A stretch of DNA of 30,165 bases, taken from WLMZ01 sp037140375 (lineage in GTDB: Bacteria > Actinomycetota > Acidimicrobiia > Acidimicrobiales > Ilumatobacteraceae). The notes under the pieces were generated by a model. The model did not search any database. It was given only the letters and a program-made list of their open reading frames with translations, and was not told where the DNA came from. Position 1 is the first letter of the stretch. Each line of letters opens with the position of its first letter. Positions 20,852 to 28,576 of the stretch are shown in pieces. The translations under genes and the position numbers were made by a program. Location of the stretch: assembly GCA_037140375.1 (NCBI GenBank), contig JBAXER010000032.1, positions 1 through 30,165 of the forward strand. Reading direction: 5' to 3'.

Positions 20852-21673
20852 GTGACTGCCTTTTGGACTGAAGTACATCGTGATGTCGTGCACGTATCGG
20901 GCGACGATTCGCTCACCTATTTGCAGAGCCAGATCAGCCAAGACATACGCGGCCTCGCGGTCGGCGCATCGGCCTACAGCTTTGTCTTGCAGCCCGTCGG
21001 CAAAATCGATGCGCTCATTCGTATCGCCCGCGTGGCCGATCAAGAGTTCGTGATCGACACAGACCATGGCTACGGCGAGCCGTTGATGGCGCGTCTCAAT
21101 CGGTTCAAAATCCGCGTCAAGGTAGATATCGCTGCGGTGCAGTGGCGCTGCATCTCGGTGCGTCACGCAACCGAGAGCGTCGCTCACGGTGTGCCTGCGT
21201 GGGGTGCGACCGATGCATACGATCTCATCGGACCCGACCCGCAAGCGCCCGCAGGCGTGCGTGAGGGTTCGTTGGCCGAGCTTGAGCTTGCCCGCATCGG
21301 TGCCGGGTGGCCAGCGATGGGCAGCGAGATCACCGATGCCACCATCCCAGCCGAGACCGGCGTTGTGGCCCAGGCCGTGAACTTCACCAAGGGTTGCTAT
21401 CCCGGCCAAGAGCTCGTCGAGCGCATGGATAGCCGCGGATCGCAGGCGCCTCGGTTCGTGCGGCGCATGCAGAGTTCAACGCCGCTCAATGTCGGCGACG
21501 AGGTCACTCACGCAGCAGCGGTGGTTGGCCGCATCACGAGCTCGGCCCAGCAGCCCGATTCAGGGGAATGGATGGCGCTCGCGTCGATTGCTCGCTCGGT
21601 GCAGCCAAGCGATGTAGTGCAGGTGCTCGGCCACGATGTGACGGTGCTGGCTGCCCGATCCTCAGAGGGTTAG
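20852..21673 (+). CDS. YgfZ/GcvT-fold folate-binding protein
   Basis: From 20852 the protein has 273 residues. KGCYPGQELVERMDSRG near residue 180 contains the diagnostic YgfZ/CAF17 motif K-G-C-Y-x-G-Q-E with its conserved cysteine. The first part (LTYLQSQISQDI, YSFVLQPVGKIDALIRI) follows the GcvT tetrahydrofolate-binding fold. Family members assist maturation or repair of certain iron-sulfur enzymes, so enzymes such as RlmN might be clients (inference). An in-frame GTG at 20828 would add eight residues. The 3' end overlaps the convergent M50 protease gene by 12 bp. Confidence 0.9.
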   Translation: MTAFWTEVHRDVVHVSGDDSLTYLQSQISQDIRGLAVGASAYSFVLQPVGKIDALIRIARVADQEFVIDTDHGYGEPLMARLNRFKIRVKVDIAAVQWRCISVRHATESVAHGVPAWGATDAYDLIGPDPQAPAGVREGSLAELELARIGAGWPAMGSEITDATIPAETGVVAQAVNFTKGCYPGQELVERMDSRGSQAPRFVRRMQSSTPLNVGDEVTHAAAVVGRITSSAQQPDSGEWMALASIARSVQPSDVVQVLGHDVTVLAARSSEG

Positions 21674-22891
21674 CGCAAGCTCGCTGCGCAGTGCGGCGAT
21701 CTCGGGATGATCGCGCAGGCGCACAAACTCGGGAAGCTGATCGATTGCCTCGGCGAGATTGTCGAGGTTGGTGCCGCTTGCAAAGGCGGCCTGCAACCAT
21801 TTCACGGCGAGCTCATTGTCGTTGAGTGCGGCAGCGCATTGCGCCACAACCACTGCGGGCATCGTGCCCGGCGAGCGCCGGTACAGGTCGGCTGCGTATC
21901 GAGCAGCGAGATCGAACTGACCGAGCCGCACGAGCGCGGTAGCCAACACGTATTCGCTGTAGGCGTTACCGGTGGGCAATGGCTGTGGCAACAACCCGAC
22001 GAGCGCGGCGAGCTCTTCGGGACTCGCAGCATCTGGCGCCATCCAGTTTGCGCTCTGGCGTGCCGTGAAGTCGTCGGTGAGTAAACGCGAGGCTTCGTCG
22101 AGTTTGCCCACGCGTGCGAGCTCGGCGGCGCGGAACCACGGCGACACGTTCATGCCCGGAGGAAAGGTGCCTGGTTTGCCAGTGGTCCACGCATCGCGTT
22201 CGGCGCTGATGGCCCATCGCTGCCAACTGCCGTGCTGATCGAGCGCAGTCTGCGTTTTGCGATGTTGCAGCATTTGTAGCTGGGTGAGCAGCGGGAAGAT
22301 CAAAAAGAACGGTCCGATTGGATGGTCGCCGAGAGCGAGCACAACGACTGCGCCCGAGGTGACCGCAATGCTGAAGTAGATCATCGCTATTCGAGCGCGG
22401 CCGGGAATGATGGCGTCGAGGCCGCTCATCACAATGTTGCCGCCATCAAGCGGCAAGATTGGCAAGAGGTTCACGAGGCCAATGATGGGTCCGGCCCACC
22501 AGACCGCCAACGTTGGTGCGGTGCTGCGGATGTAGTCGACATCGAACGGGCTGGTGCCCAATGCCGCGAGCACGATGACGCCCAACAGAATCTGCACCCC
22601 TGGGCCGGCCATAGAGATGCCGGCGCGCTCCCAACGCTTGAGCGCCCGAGTGGGTTGAAACGATGCGTAACCCGCCAAGAAGTCGAGTGCAATGCTGGCT
22701 TCGGCGCCGGTGGCACGAGCCGCGAATGCGTGACCGAGTTCGTGGATGAGGGTGAAGATTCCAACGCATGCGGCAAGCCACAGGCCCACCTCGCCCGGAT
22801 TCAAAAAGACAAACAACCCCAGCAGCATCACGAAGCCGGGACGGATGTCGACGGGGAAACCGAAGATGCGCAGGCTTGGAGCGGTGCTCAT
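21662..22891 (-). CDS. Site-2-type (M50) intramembrane zinc protease fused to a C-terminal helical-repeat domain
   Basis: A 409-residue membrane protein. The zinc motif HELGH is at 50-54 in a membrane segment, and the second motif, NLLPILPLDGG with D149, is the M50 signature for the third zinc ligand. About five to six membrane helices cover residues 18-220. Residues 240-409 are soluble and helical with TPR-like pairs (RAAELARVGKLDEASRLL, YVLATALVRLGQFDLAARYA, AVVVAQCAAALNDNELAVKW). No PDZ domain is present. The helical tail may select substrates or partners (inference). No regulated sigma/anti-sigma pair adjoins it. TAGGCT ends 6 nt before the ATG. The substrate is unknown. Confidence 0.88.
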   Translation of the reverse strand: MSTAPSLRIFGFPVDIRPGFVMLLGLFVFLNPGEVGLWLAACVGIFTLIHELGHAFAARATGAEASIALDFLAGYASFQPTRALKRWERAGISMAGPGVQILLGVIVLAALGTSPFDVDYIRSTAPTLAVWWAGPIIGLVNLLPILPLDGGNIVMSGLDAIIPGRARIAMIYFSIAVTSGAVVVLALGDHPIGPFFLIFPLLTQLQMLQHRKTQTALDQHGSWQRWAISAERDAWTTGKPGTFPPGMNVSPWFRAAELARVGKLDEASRLLTDDFTARQSANWMAPDAASPEELAALVGLLPQPLPTGNAYSEYVLATALVRLGQFDLAARYAADLYRRSPGTMPAVVVAQCAAALNDNELAVKWLQAAFASGTNLDNLAEAIDQLPEFVRLRDHPEIAALRSELALTL

Positions 22892-22897
22892 CCTGCG

Positions 22898-22903
22898 AGC
22901 CTA
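22898..22903 (-). promoter_or_regulatory. Putative -10 element TAGGCT for the M50 protease gene
   Basis: On the minus strand TAGGCT ends 6 nt before the ATG at 22891; no Shine-Dalgarno sequence. Confidence 0.5.
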
Positions 22904-22998
22904 CGACTCAAGCCTCGGTATTCGAGCGCGCAGGTCAGTTCTGGGGCTCCGTGGGTGGTAATCCGCTGCGTATCTCCCGTGTTCGTAGCTCGATCTTC

Positions 22999-23004
22999 TA
23001 CACT
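22999..23004 (+). promoter_or_regulatory. Putative -10 element TACACT for ppdK
   Basis: TACACT ends 8 nt before the GTG at 23013, at the upper end of the leaderless spacing seen here. Confidence 0.45.
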
Positions 23005-23012
23005 TCATCCCC

Positions 23013-25679
23013 GTGTCGTATGTCTACGCTTTCTCCCACAAACATCGCCGTCCCCCCATGGAGTACAAAGACCTCCTCGGCGGAAAGGGCGCCAACCTCG
23101 CTGAGATGACCAGTGTGTTGAAACTGCCGGTGCCGCCGGGTTTCACCATCAGCACCGACGCCTGTCGTGCGTACATGCACGGTGGGTGGCCGAAGAGCCT
23201 CGATGCCGAGATCGCCACGCAAGTGGCCAAGCTCGAAGCAACGATGAAGCGCAATCTCGGCGATGCCGACGATCCGTTGCTCGTGAGTGTTCGCTCGGGC
23301 GCCAAATTCTCAATGCCGGGCATGATGGACACCGTCTTGAACCTCGGTCTCAACGACAAGAGCGTCAAGGGTCTGGCCCGCGTAACAAGCGACGAGCGTT
23401 TCGCGTACGACAGCTACCGTCGCTTCATTGCGATGTACGGCCGCATCGTGCTCAACGTGTCGGGCGAGCCGTTCGAGCACGAACTTGAAGCCGCGAAGAA
23501 GTCGGCCGGCGTGAAGACCGATGCCGAGATTCCAGCCGCTGCGCTCAAGGCGCTGTGCCAGTCGTATAAGGCCATTGTGAAAGAGGCCACCGGCAAGGCG
23601 TTCCCACAAGATCCCGTGAAGCAGTTGCGTGGCGCGGTTGAGGCCGTGTTCACGAGCTGGAATGGTGCTCGCGCCATTGCCTACCGTGTTCGTGAGCGCA
23701 TCAGCCACGAACTCGGCACCGCAGTAAACGTGCAGGTCATGGTGTTCGGTAACCGGGACCAGAACAGCGGAACCGGCGTTGGCTTCACCCGCAACGCAGC
23801 CACTGGCGAGAACAAGCCATACGGCGATTTCCTCATCAACGCCCAAGGCGAAGATGTGGTTGCCGGTATTCGCAACACTGAAGACCTCGATCACATGAAG
23901 GGTCACTTCCCAGTACTTCATGCCGAGTTGATGACCATCTTCGAGCGTCTCGAGCGTCACTACACCGACATGTGCGACACCGAGTTCACCATCGAGCAGG
24001 GCAAGTTGTGGATGCTGCAGACCCGAGTCGGCAAGCGCACCGGTGCTGCTGCGCTGAAGATGGCCGTCGACATGACCAAGGGCACTGGCAAGGGCGATCA
24101 GCGCTGGAAGATCAGCCGCACCGAGGCCATCACCCGCGTCGCTGCCGAGCATCTCGATCAGGTGTTGCATCCTCAGTTCGCTCACAAGGGCAAGGCGTTG
24201 GCCAAGGGTCTCGCTGCGTCACCGGGTGCTGCTGTGGGCAGGGTCTACTTCACCGCCGACGATGCAGTGAAGGCCGACGAGCGGGGCGAAAAGGTCATCC
24301 TCGTTCGTAGCGAAACCAGCCCCGAAGACGTGCACGGCATGATGATCAGCCAAGGCATCCTCACCGCTCGCGGAGGCCTGGTGAGTCACGCAGCCGTTGT
24401 GGCACGCGGTTGGGGTACGCCTGCAATCGTGGGTGCCGACGCCATCAAGATCGATGGCAAGAAGTTCTCCGTCGGCGCTGTTGTTGTCAAAGAAGGCGAT
24501 GTCATCAGCCTCGACGGCACCACCGGCGAAGTGATTGTTGGCGCAATGGAGTTGGCGGCCGCCGAGCCACCAGCCGAGTTCAACACCATCCTTGAGTGGG
24601 CCGATGTGGTTCGCAAGGGCAAGCTTGGCGTTCGCGCCAACGCCGACACAGGCGAAGACGCCACCAACGCGCGTAACCTCGGCGCTGAGGGCATCGGCCT
24701 GTGCCGTACCGAGCACATGTTCTTGGCCGCCGACCGTTTGCCAGTGGTTCGCGAGATGATTCTCGCCGACACTCCCGAAGAGGAACTCGCTGCATTGGCC
24801 GACCTCGGCCGCGTGCAGCAGATCGACTTCGAAGAGATTCTGTTGGCCATGGATGGTCTTCCAGTAACGGTTCGCTTGCTCGATCCGCCGCTGCACGAGT
24901 TCTTGCCGTCGGTCGAAGAGCTGCGCATTAAGGCCGCCACCACTGGTCTTAATAAGCGTGAGAAGGCCGAACTCAAGGCCGCCGAAGAGTGGGCCGAGCA
25001 CAACCCAATGATCGGCACACGCGGTGTGCGCCTCGGCGTTGTGAAGCCAGGTCTGTATGCCATGCAAGTGCGTGCGCTAATGGCCGCTGCTGCATCGTTG
25101 CGGGCACAGGGCCACAACCCAATCGTCGAGGTCATGATTCCGCTTACGGTTACCCGTGAAGAGCTTGCATTGGCTCGTAGCTGGGTGCAGACCGAAATCG
25201 ACCTTGCCGTCAAGGGCATGAAGAACAAGCCCAACGTCACCATCGGCACGATGATCGAGACGCCGCGTGCAGCAATTCGTGCCGACGAGATCGCCGAAGA
25301 AGCCGACTTCTTCAGCTTCGGCACCAACGACCTCACCCAGATGGCGTTCGGCTTTAGCCGCGACGACGTCGAGAGTCGAATGATGCCGGCATATCTCGAG
25401 CAGGGTCTGCTCAAGCGCAACCCATTCGAGACCATCGATCAAGGTGGCGTGGGCGAGCTCGTGCGCATGGGCGTCGAGCGCGGTCGCAGCACCAAGAAGG
25501 GCCTCAAAATTGGCGTGTGCGGCGAGCACGGCGGCGATCCAGAGAGCATCACGCTGTTCTACAACGCCGGTCTCGACTACGTGAGCTGCAGCCCATTCCG
25601 CGTGCCGATCGCTCGTCTTGCCGCAGCGCAAGCTGTGATCAACGCTGCGGGCTCAAACTCGAAGAACGACACCAAGTAA
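23013..25679 (+). CDS. ppdK: Pyruvate, phosphate dikinase
   Basis: An 888-residue, full-length enzyme interconverting pyruvate + ATP + Pi and PEP + AMP + PPi. The ATP-grasp domain (about 1-350) has LLGGKGANLAEM, VRSGAKFSMPGMMDTVLNLG and DTEFTIEQGKLWMLQTR. The central swivelling domain carries the phosphorylatable H459 in GGLVSHAAVVARGWG. The C-terminal PEP/pyruvate barrel has GIGLCRTEHMF, FFSFGTNDLTQM and GVCGEHGGDPESI, with the catalytic cysteine in VSCSPFRVP. The residue two before the catalytic histidine is Val, where plant and Clostridium enzymes have the regulatory Thr. The GTG start gives the family N-terminus SYVYAFSHKH. It supports gluconeogenesis or PPi-dependent glycolysis. Confidence 0.97.
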   Translation: MSYVYAFSHKHRRPPMEYKDLLGGKGANLAEMTSVLKLPVPPGFTISTDACRAYMHGGWPKSLDAEIATQVAKLEATMKRNLGDADDPLLVSVRSGAKFSMPGMMDTVLNLGLNDKSVKGLARVTSDERFAYDSYRRFIAMYGRIVLNVSGEPFEHELEAAKKSAGVKTDAEIPAAALKALCQSYKAIVKEATGKAFPQDPVKQLRGAVEAVFTSWNGARAIAYRVRERISHELGTAVNVQVMVFGNRDQNSGTGVGFTRNAATGENKPYGDFLINAQGEDVVAGIRNTEDLDHMKGHFPVLHAELMTIFERLERHYTDMCDTEFTIEQGKLWMLQTRVGKRTGAAALKMAVDMTKGTGKGDQRWKISRTEAITRVAAEHLDQVLHPQFAHKGKALAKGLAASPGAAVGRVYFTADDAVKADERGEKVILVRSETSPEDVHGMMISQGILTARGGLVSHAAVVARGWGTPAIVGADAIKIDGKKFSVGAVVVKEGDVISLDGTTGEVIVGAMELAAAEPPAEFNTILEWADVVRKGKLGVRANADTGEDATNARNLGAEGIGLCRTEHMFLAADRLPVVREMILADTPEEELAALADLGRVQQIDFEEILLAMDGLPVTVRLLDPPLHEFLPSVEELRIKAATTGLNKREKAELKAAEEWAEHNPMIGTRGVRLGVVKPGLYAMQVRALMAAAASLRAQGHNPIVEVMIPLTVTREELALARSWVQTEIDLAVKGMKNKPNVTIGTMIETPRAAIRADEIAEEADFFSFGTNDLTQMAFGFSRDDVESRMMPAYLEQGLLKRNPFETIDQGGVGELVRMGVERGRSTKKGLKIGVCGEHGGDPESITLFYNAGLDYVSCSPFRVPIARLAAAQAVINAAGSNSKNDTK

Positions 25680-25754
25680 TTCCTCGCTTCGAGGGCTTGT
25701 GAAAACGCAACGTGAATCCGTGAAGTTCGTCGTGATTCGCGGCGGTGGTATCTG

Positions 25755-26789
25755 ATGCTGCACTCTGCATTTGGTGCTTTGACCGCCGACGAATCAGCGA
25801 CGCGCTTTGCCAACATCGCGGTTCCGATGTGGGCCTGGGCGGCAACGCTCGCGGTGATCGCGGCCATGTTGCTGTTCGACATCTTGGTGCTCCATCGCGA
25901 GCCCAAGGTGTTGGCCACACGGCGCGCCGCTCTCGAGACCTTGATGTGGGTCGTAGTGGGCGTGTCATTTGGCGTTGTCGTTCTCGTGGCCTTCGGTGGT
26001 CGCGCGGGCAGTGAGTACTTCAGCGGTTACCTCATTGAATACAGCTTGTCCATCGACAACGTGTTCGTGTGGGCGCTCATCTTCACCTACTTCGCTGTGC
26101 CCGCGATCTATCAACACCGCGTGTTGTTTTGGGGCATCTTCGGAGCCTTGGTGCTGCGGGCCGTGTTTATCTTTACGGGCGTGGCGTTAATCCGCCGGTT
26201 CGAATGGGTGCTGTACATCTTTGGTGCGTTCCTGCTCTACACGGCGTTCAAGTTGTTGCGTAACGGGCCCGACGAGATGGACCCCGAAGAGAACGCGGTC
26301 TATCGAGCGATTAAGAAATTGGTCCCCACAACTCCCAATCTTCACGGGCAGCACCTGTTTACCCATGTAGACGGGCGCAAGGTGGCGACCCCACTGTTCG
26401 CCGTGTTGGTGTTGGTCGAGACCACCGATGTGCTCTTCGCTGTCGACTCAGTGCCGGCGGTGCTTGCGGTGAGTCGCGAGCAGTTCATCGTGTTCACCTC
26501 AAACGCCTTCGCGATCTTGGGGTTGCGTGCGCTGTACTTCTTGCTCGCCGATCTGCACGCCCGGTTCACCTATCTGCAGCAGGGCTTGGCGGTGATCTTG
26601 GCGTTCGTCGGTATCAAGATGATCATCGCGCACTGGTACGAAATTCCTGGGGGAGTGTCGTTGGGGGTGATTGCGCTGGTGCTTGCCGTATCAGTGTTTG
26701 CATCGTTGCGCTTCGGTGGTGCTGGGGCTGTGGCAGATCAGATCGAGCTCATCGGCACCGAAGAGCCGCCGCCACCGCAAGAGCGCTAA
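25755..26789 (+). CDS. TerC/Alx family integral membrane protein
   Basis: A 344-residue membrane protein with about eight or nine helices. The two pseudo-symmetric TerC signatures are present: EYSLSIDNVFVW with D101, and VETTDVLFAVDSVPAV with E222, D225 and D231. SNAFAILGLRALYFLL is also typical. Acidic residues in the membrane are thought to move metal ions; relatives are linked to manganese export and metalation of exported proteins. The proline-rich C-terminus is cytoplasmic or disordered. The start is uncertain: ATG 25755 has no clear ribosome-binding site or well-spaced -10, and a later ATG before WAWAATLAVI is possible. I see no yybP-ykoY riboswitch in the 75 bp upstream. Confidence 0.9.
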   Translation: MLHSAFGALTADESATRFANIAVPMWAWAATLAVIAAMLLFDILVLHREPKVLATRRAALETLMWVVVGVSFGVVVLVAFGGRAGSEYFSGYLIEYSLSIDNVFVWALIFTYFAVPAIYQHRVLFWGIFGALVLRAVFIFTGVALIRRFEWVLYIFGAFLLYTAFKLLRNGPDEMDPEENAVYRAIKKLVPTTPNLHGQHLFTHVDGRKVATPLFAVLVLVETTDVLFAVDSVPAVLAVSREQFIVFTSNAFAILGLRALYFLLADLHARFTYLQQGLAVILAFVGIKMIIAHWYEIPGGVSLGVIALVLAVSVFASLRFGGAGAVADQIELIGTEEPPPPQER

Positions 26790-26800
26790 CGCCCACGGTC

Positions 26801-26817
26801 CCGGCGCCGGGTATCCT
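26801..26817 (+). promoter_or_regulatory. dnaG promoter region: palindrome CCGGCGCCGG plus -10 TATCCT
   Basis: TATCCT (26812-26817) ends 7 nt before the dnaG ATG, identical to mshD. A perfect 10-bp palindrome, CCGGCGCCGG (26801-26810), sits directly upstream of it, where a repressor could block the -10 (inference). Confidence 0.45.
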
Positions 26818-26824
26818 CGGCGCA

Positions 26825-28576
26825 ATGGCAATCGTGGACGAAGACATCGAGCGGCTGCGCAGCACCGTTTCTATCGTCGACATCGTTCAGGCCTACGTTG
26901 CATTGCGCAAGGTGGGCCGCAACTGGAGCGGCTTGTGTCCGTTTCATGCCGAGAAGAGCGCTTCGTTCACCGTGCGCGAAGAGATGGGCCGCTACCACTG
27001 CTTCGGCTGTGGTGCTTCGGGCGACGTGTTCAAGTTCGTGCAAGAGATTGAGCACACCGATTTTGTCGGCGCGGTCGAGCAGTTGGCCACCAAGGTCGGA
27101 ATCCAATTGCAGTACACCACCGGCGGCGAGAGCAAAGAGCGTCTGCGTCGCAAGAAGCTCATTGAGGCAATGGAGCAAGCGGTCGAGTGGTATCACCAAC
27201 GACTGCTCACCTCGCCCGATGCGCGTGAAGCTCGCGAGTACCTGCGCCGTCGTAGTTTGTCGGGCGATATTGCCCGCACGTTTCGTCTCGGTTGGGCGCC
27301 CGACGATTGGGATGTGATGAGCAACAACATCGGTGTTGCGGGCGATCTGCTCAACGACACCGGGCTTGCATTCACCAACAAGCGTGGCCGTTTACAAGAT
27401 TCGTTTCGTGGTCGTGTGCTGTTCCCCATTTTCGCTGACAACGGCGACCCGGTTGCTTTCGGCGGCCGAATTCTGCCGGGCTCAGAAGATCCAGCGAAGT
27501 ACAAGAACTCTCCCGAGACAGCGATCTACGCGAAGAGCCGCACGCTCTACGGACTCAATTGGGCCAAGGCCGACATCGTGGCGCACGACCAGGTCATTGT
27601 GTGTGAGGGCTATACCGATGTCATTGGCTTTCACCGCGCCGGTGTGAAGCGTGCTGTGGCTACCTGTGGCACGGCGCTCACCGAGCAGCACGTGCAGATT
27701 CTGAAGCGGTTCGCGAGCCGTGTAGTGCTGGCGTTCGACGCCGACAAAGCAGGCCAAGGTGCAGCCGAGCGTTTCTACGAGTGGGAGCAGAAGTATCAAG
27801 TGCAAGTGGCGGTGGCTCGGTTCCCCGACGGACAAGATCCCGGCGACCTGAGCCTCAGCGACCCCGAGGCACTGGTGGCAGCTGTGAACTCTGCGCTGCC
27901 GTTCTTGGGTTTCCGATTGCAGCGCGTGATGGCTGGCAAGTCGGTGCAGTCGCCCGAGGCGAAGGCCCGTCTCGCCGAGCAGGCAATGGCTGTGGTGAAC
28001 GAGCACCCCGATCTGAACGTGCGCAAGCTCTATGCAGGCCAGGTGGCCAGCCATACCGGGCTGCCTGTGATCGACCTCGTGCGTGTTGCCGAGCAACCCA
28101 AGCGCAAGCCCACGCTCAATGTTGCGCCTGCTCGCACCGTAGGGGCTGCTGAGAACGGCGAGTTCGTGGCGGTGTCGTTGCTGTTGCAGAGGTGGGACGG
28201 CATCGCTCCGTGGCTCACTGAAGAACTCTTCGCCGCCGATGTGCACCGGCGTGCGTTTGCGGCGGTTGCCGCCGCGGAGGGCGTGCTCGACGCCGCGCTT
28301 GAGCTGGCCGACCCGGAGGCACGCGAAATCCTCGAGCGAGCAGCGGTTGCCGACCTCGATGCCGATCCGGAAATTGAGGCATTCAACCTGATTGCGGCCG
28401 CTGTGCGACGTAAGCTGGGCACTCGTTTGCGAATCACTGACCACGATGAGATTCGCGCAGATAGCGAAGCCCGTAAGCAGCTCGACAATCTGTCGGTTCG
28501 GGGCCTCGAACAGGACGCGGCGGTCGCGTTGCTAAGGTGGCTCGACTTGCGCACAGAGGAACACGGATCACGTTGA
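26825..28576 (+). CDS. dnaG: DNA primase
   Basis: A 583-residue primase that makes RNA primers at the replication fork. The N-terminal CHC2 zinc finger is C38 and H41 in LCPFHAEKSASF with C59 and C62 in YHCFGCGASGDVF. The catalytic TOPRIM core, about residues 255-340, has VIVCEGYTDVIGFHRAG, ATCGTALT and the acidic LAFDADKAGQGAAER. The region between (LRRRSLSGDIARTFRLGWAPD, FRGRVLFPI, GRILPG) is the RNA polymerase-like domain. The C-terminal 130 residues are poorly conserved, as expected for the helicase-binding part. It overlaps the sigma factor gene by 4 nt, recalling the macromolecular-synthesis operon but without rpsU. Confidence 0.97.
   Translation: MAIVDEDIERLRSTVSIVDIVQAYVALRKVGRNWSGLCPFHAEKSASFTVREEMGRYHCFGCGASGDVFKFVQEIEHTDFVGAVEQLATKVGIQLQYTTGGESKERLRRKKLIEAMEQAVEWYHQRLLTSPDAREAREYLRRRSLSGDIARTFRLGWAPDDWDVMSNNIGVAGDLLNDTGLAFTNKRGRLQDSFRGRVLFPIFADNGDPVAFGGRILPGSEDPAKYKNSPETAIYAKSRTLYGLNWAKADIVAHDQVIVCEGYTDVIGFHRAGVKRAVATCGTALTEQHVQILKRFASRVVLAFDADKAGQGAAERFYEWEQKYQVQVAVARFPDGQDPGDLSLSDPEALVAAVNSALPFLGFRLQRVMAGKSVQSPEAKARLAEQAMAVVNEHPDLNVRKLYAGQVASHTGLPVIDLVRVAEQPKRKPTLNVAPARTVGAAENGEFVAVSLLLQRWDGIAPWLTEELFAADVHRRAFAAVAAAEGVLDAALELADPEAREILERAAVADLDADPEIEAFNLIAAAVRRKLGTRLRITDHDEIRADSEARKQLDNLSVRGLEQDAAVALLRWLDLRTEEHGSR

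Noticed and set aside
24219..25435. Long minus-strand open frames opposite ppdK
   Set aside because: No motifs or start signals; shadows of the pyruvate phosphate dikinase gene.
25682..25694. CCTCG-CTT-CGAGG hairpin just after ppdK
   Set aside because: Only a 5-bp stem with a 3-nt loop and no T-tract; too weak to call a terminator.
25680..25754. Possible manganese (yybP-ykoY) riboswitch before the TerC gene
   Set aside because: The interval is only 75 bp and lacks the conserved loop sequences of that riboswitch.
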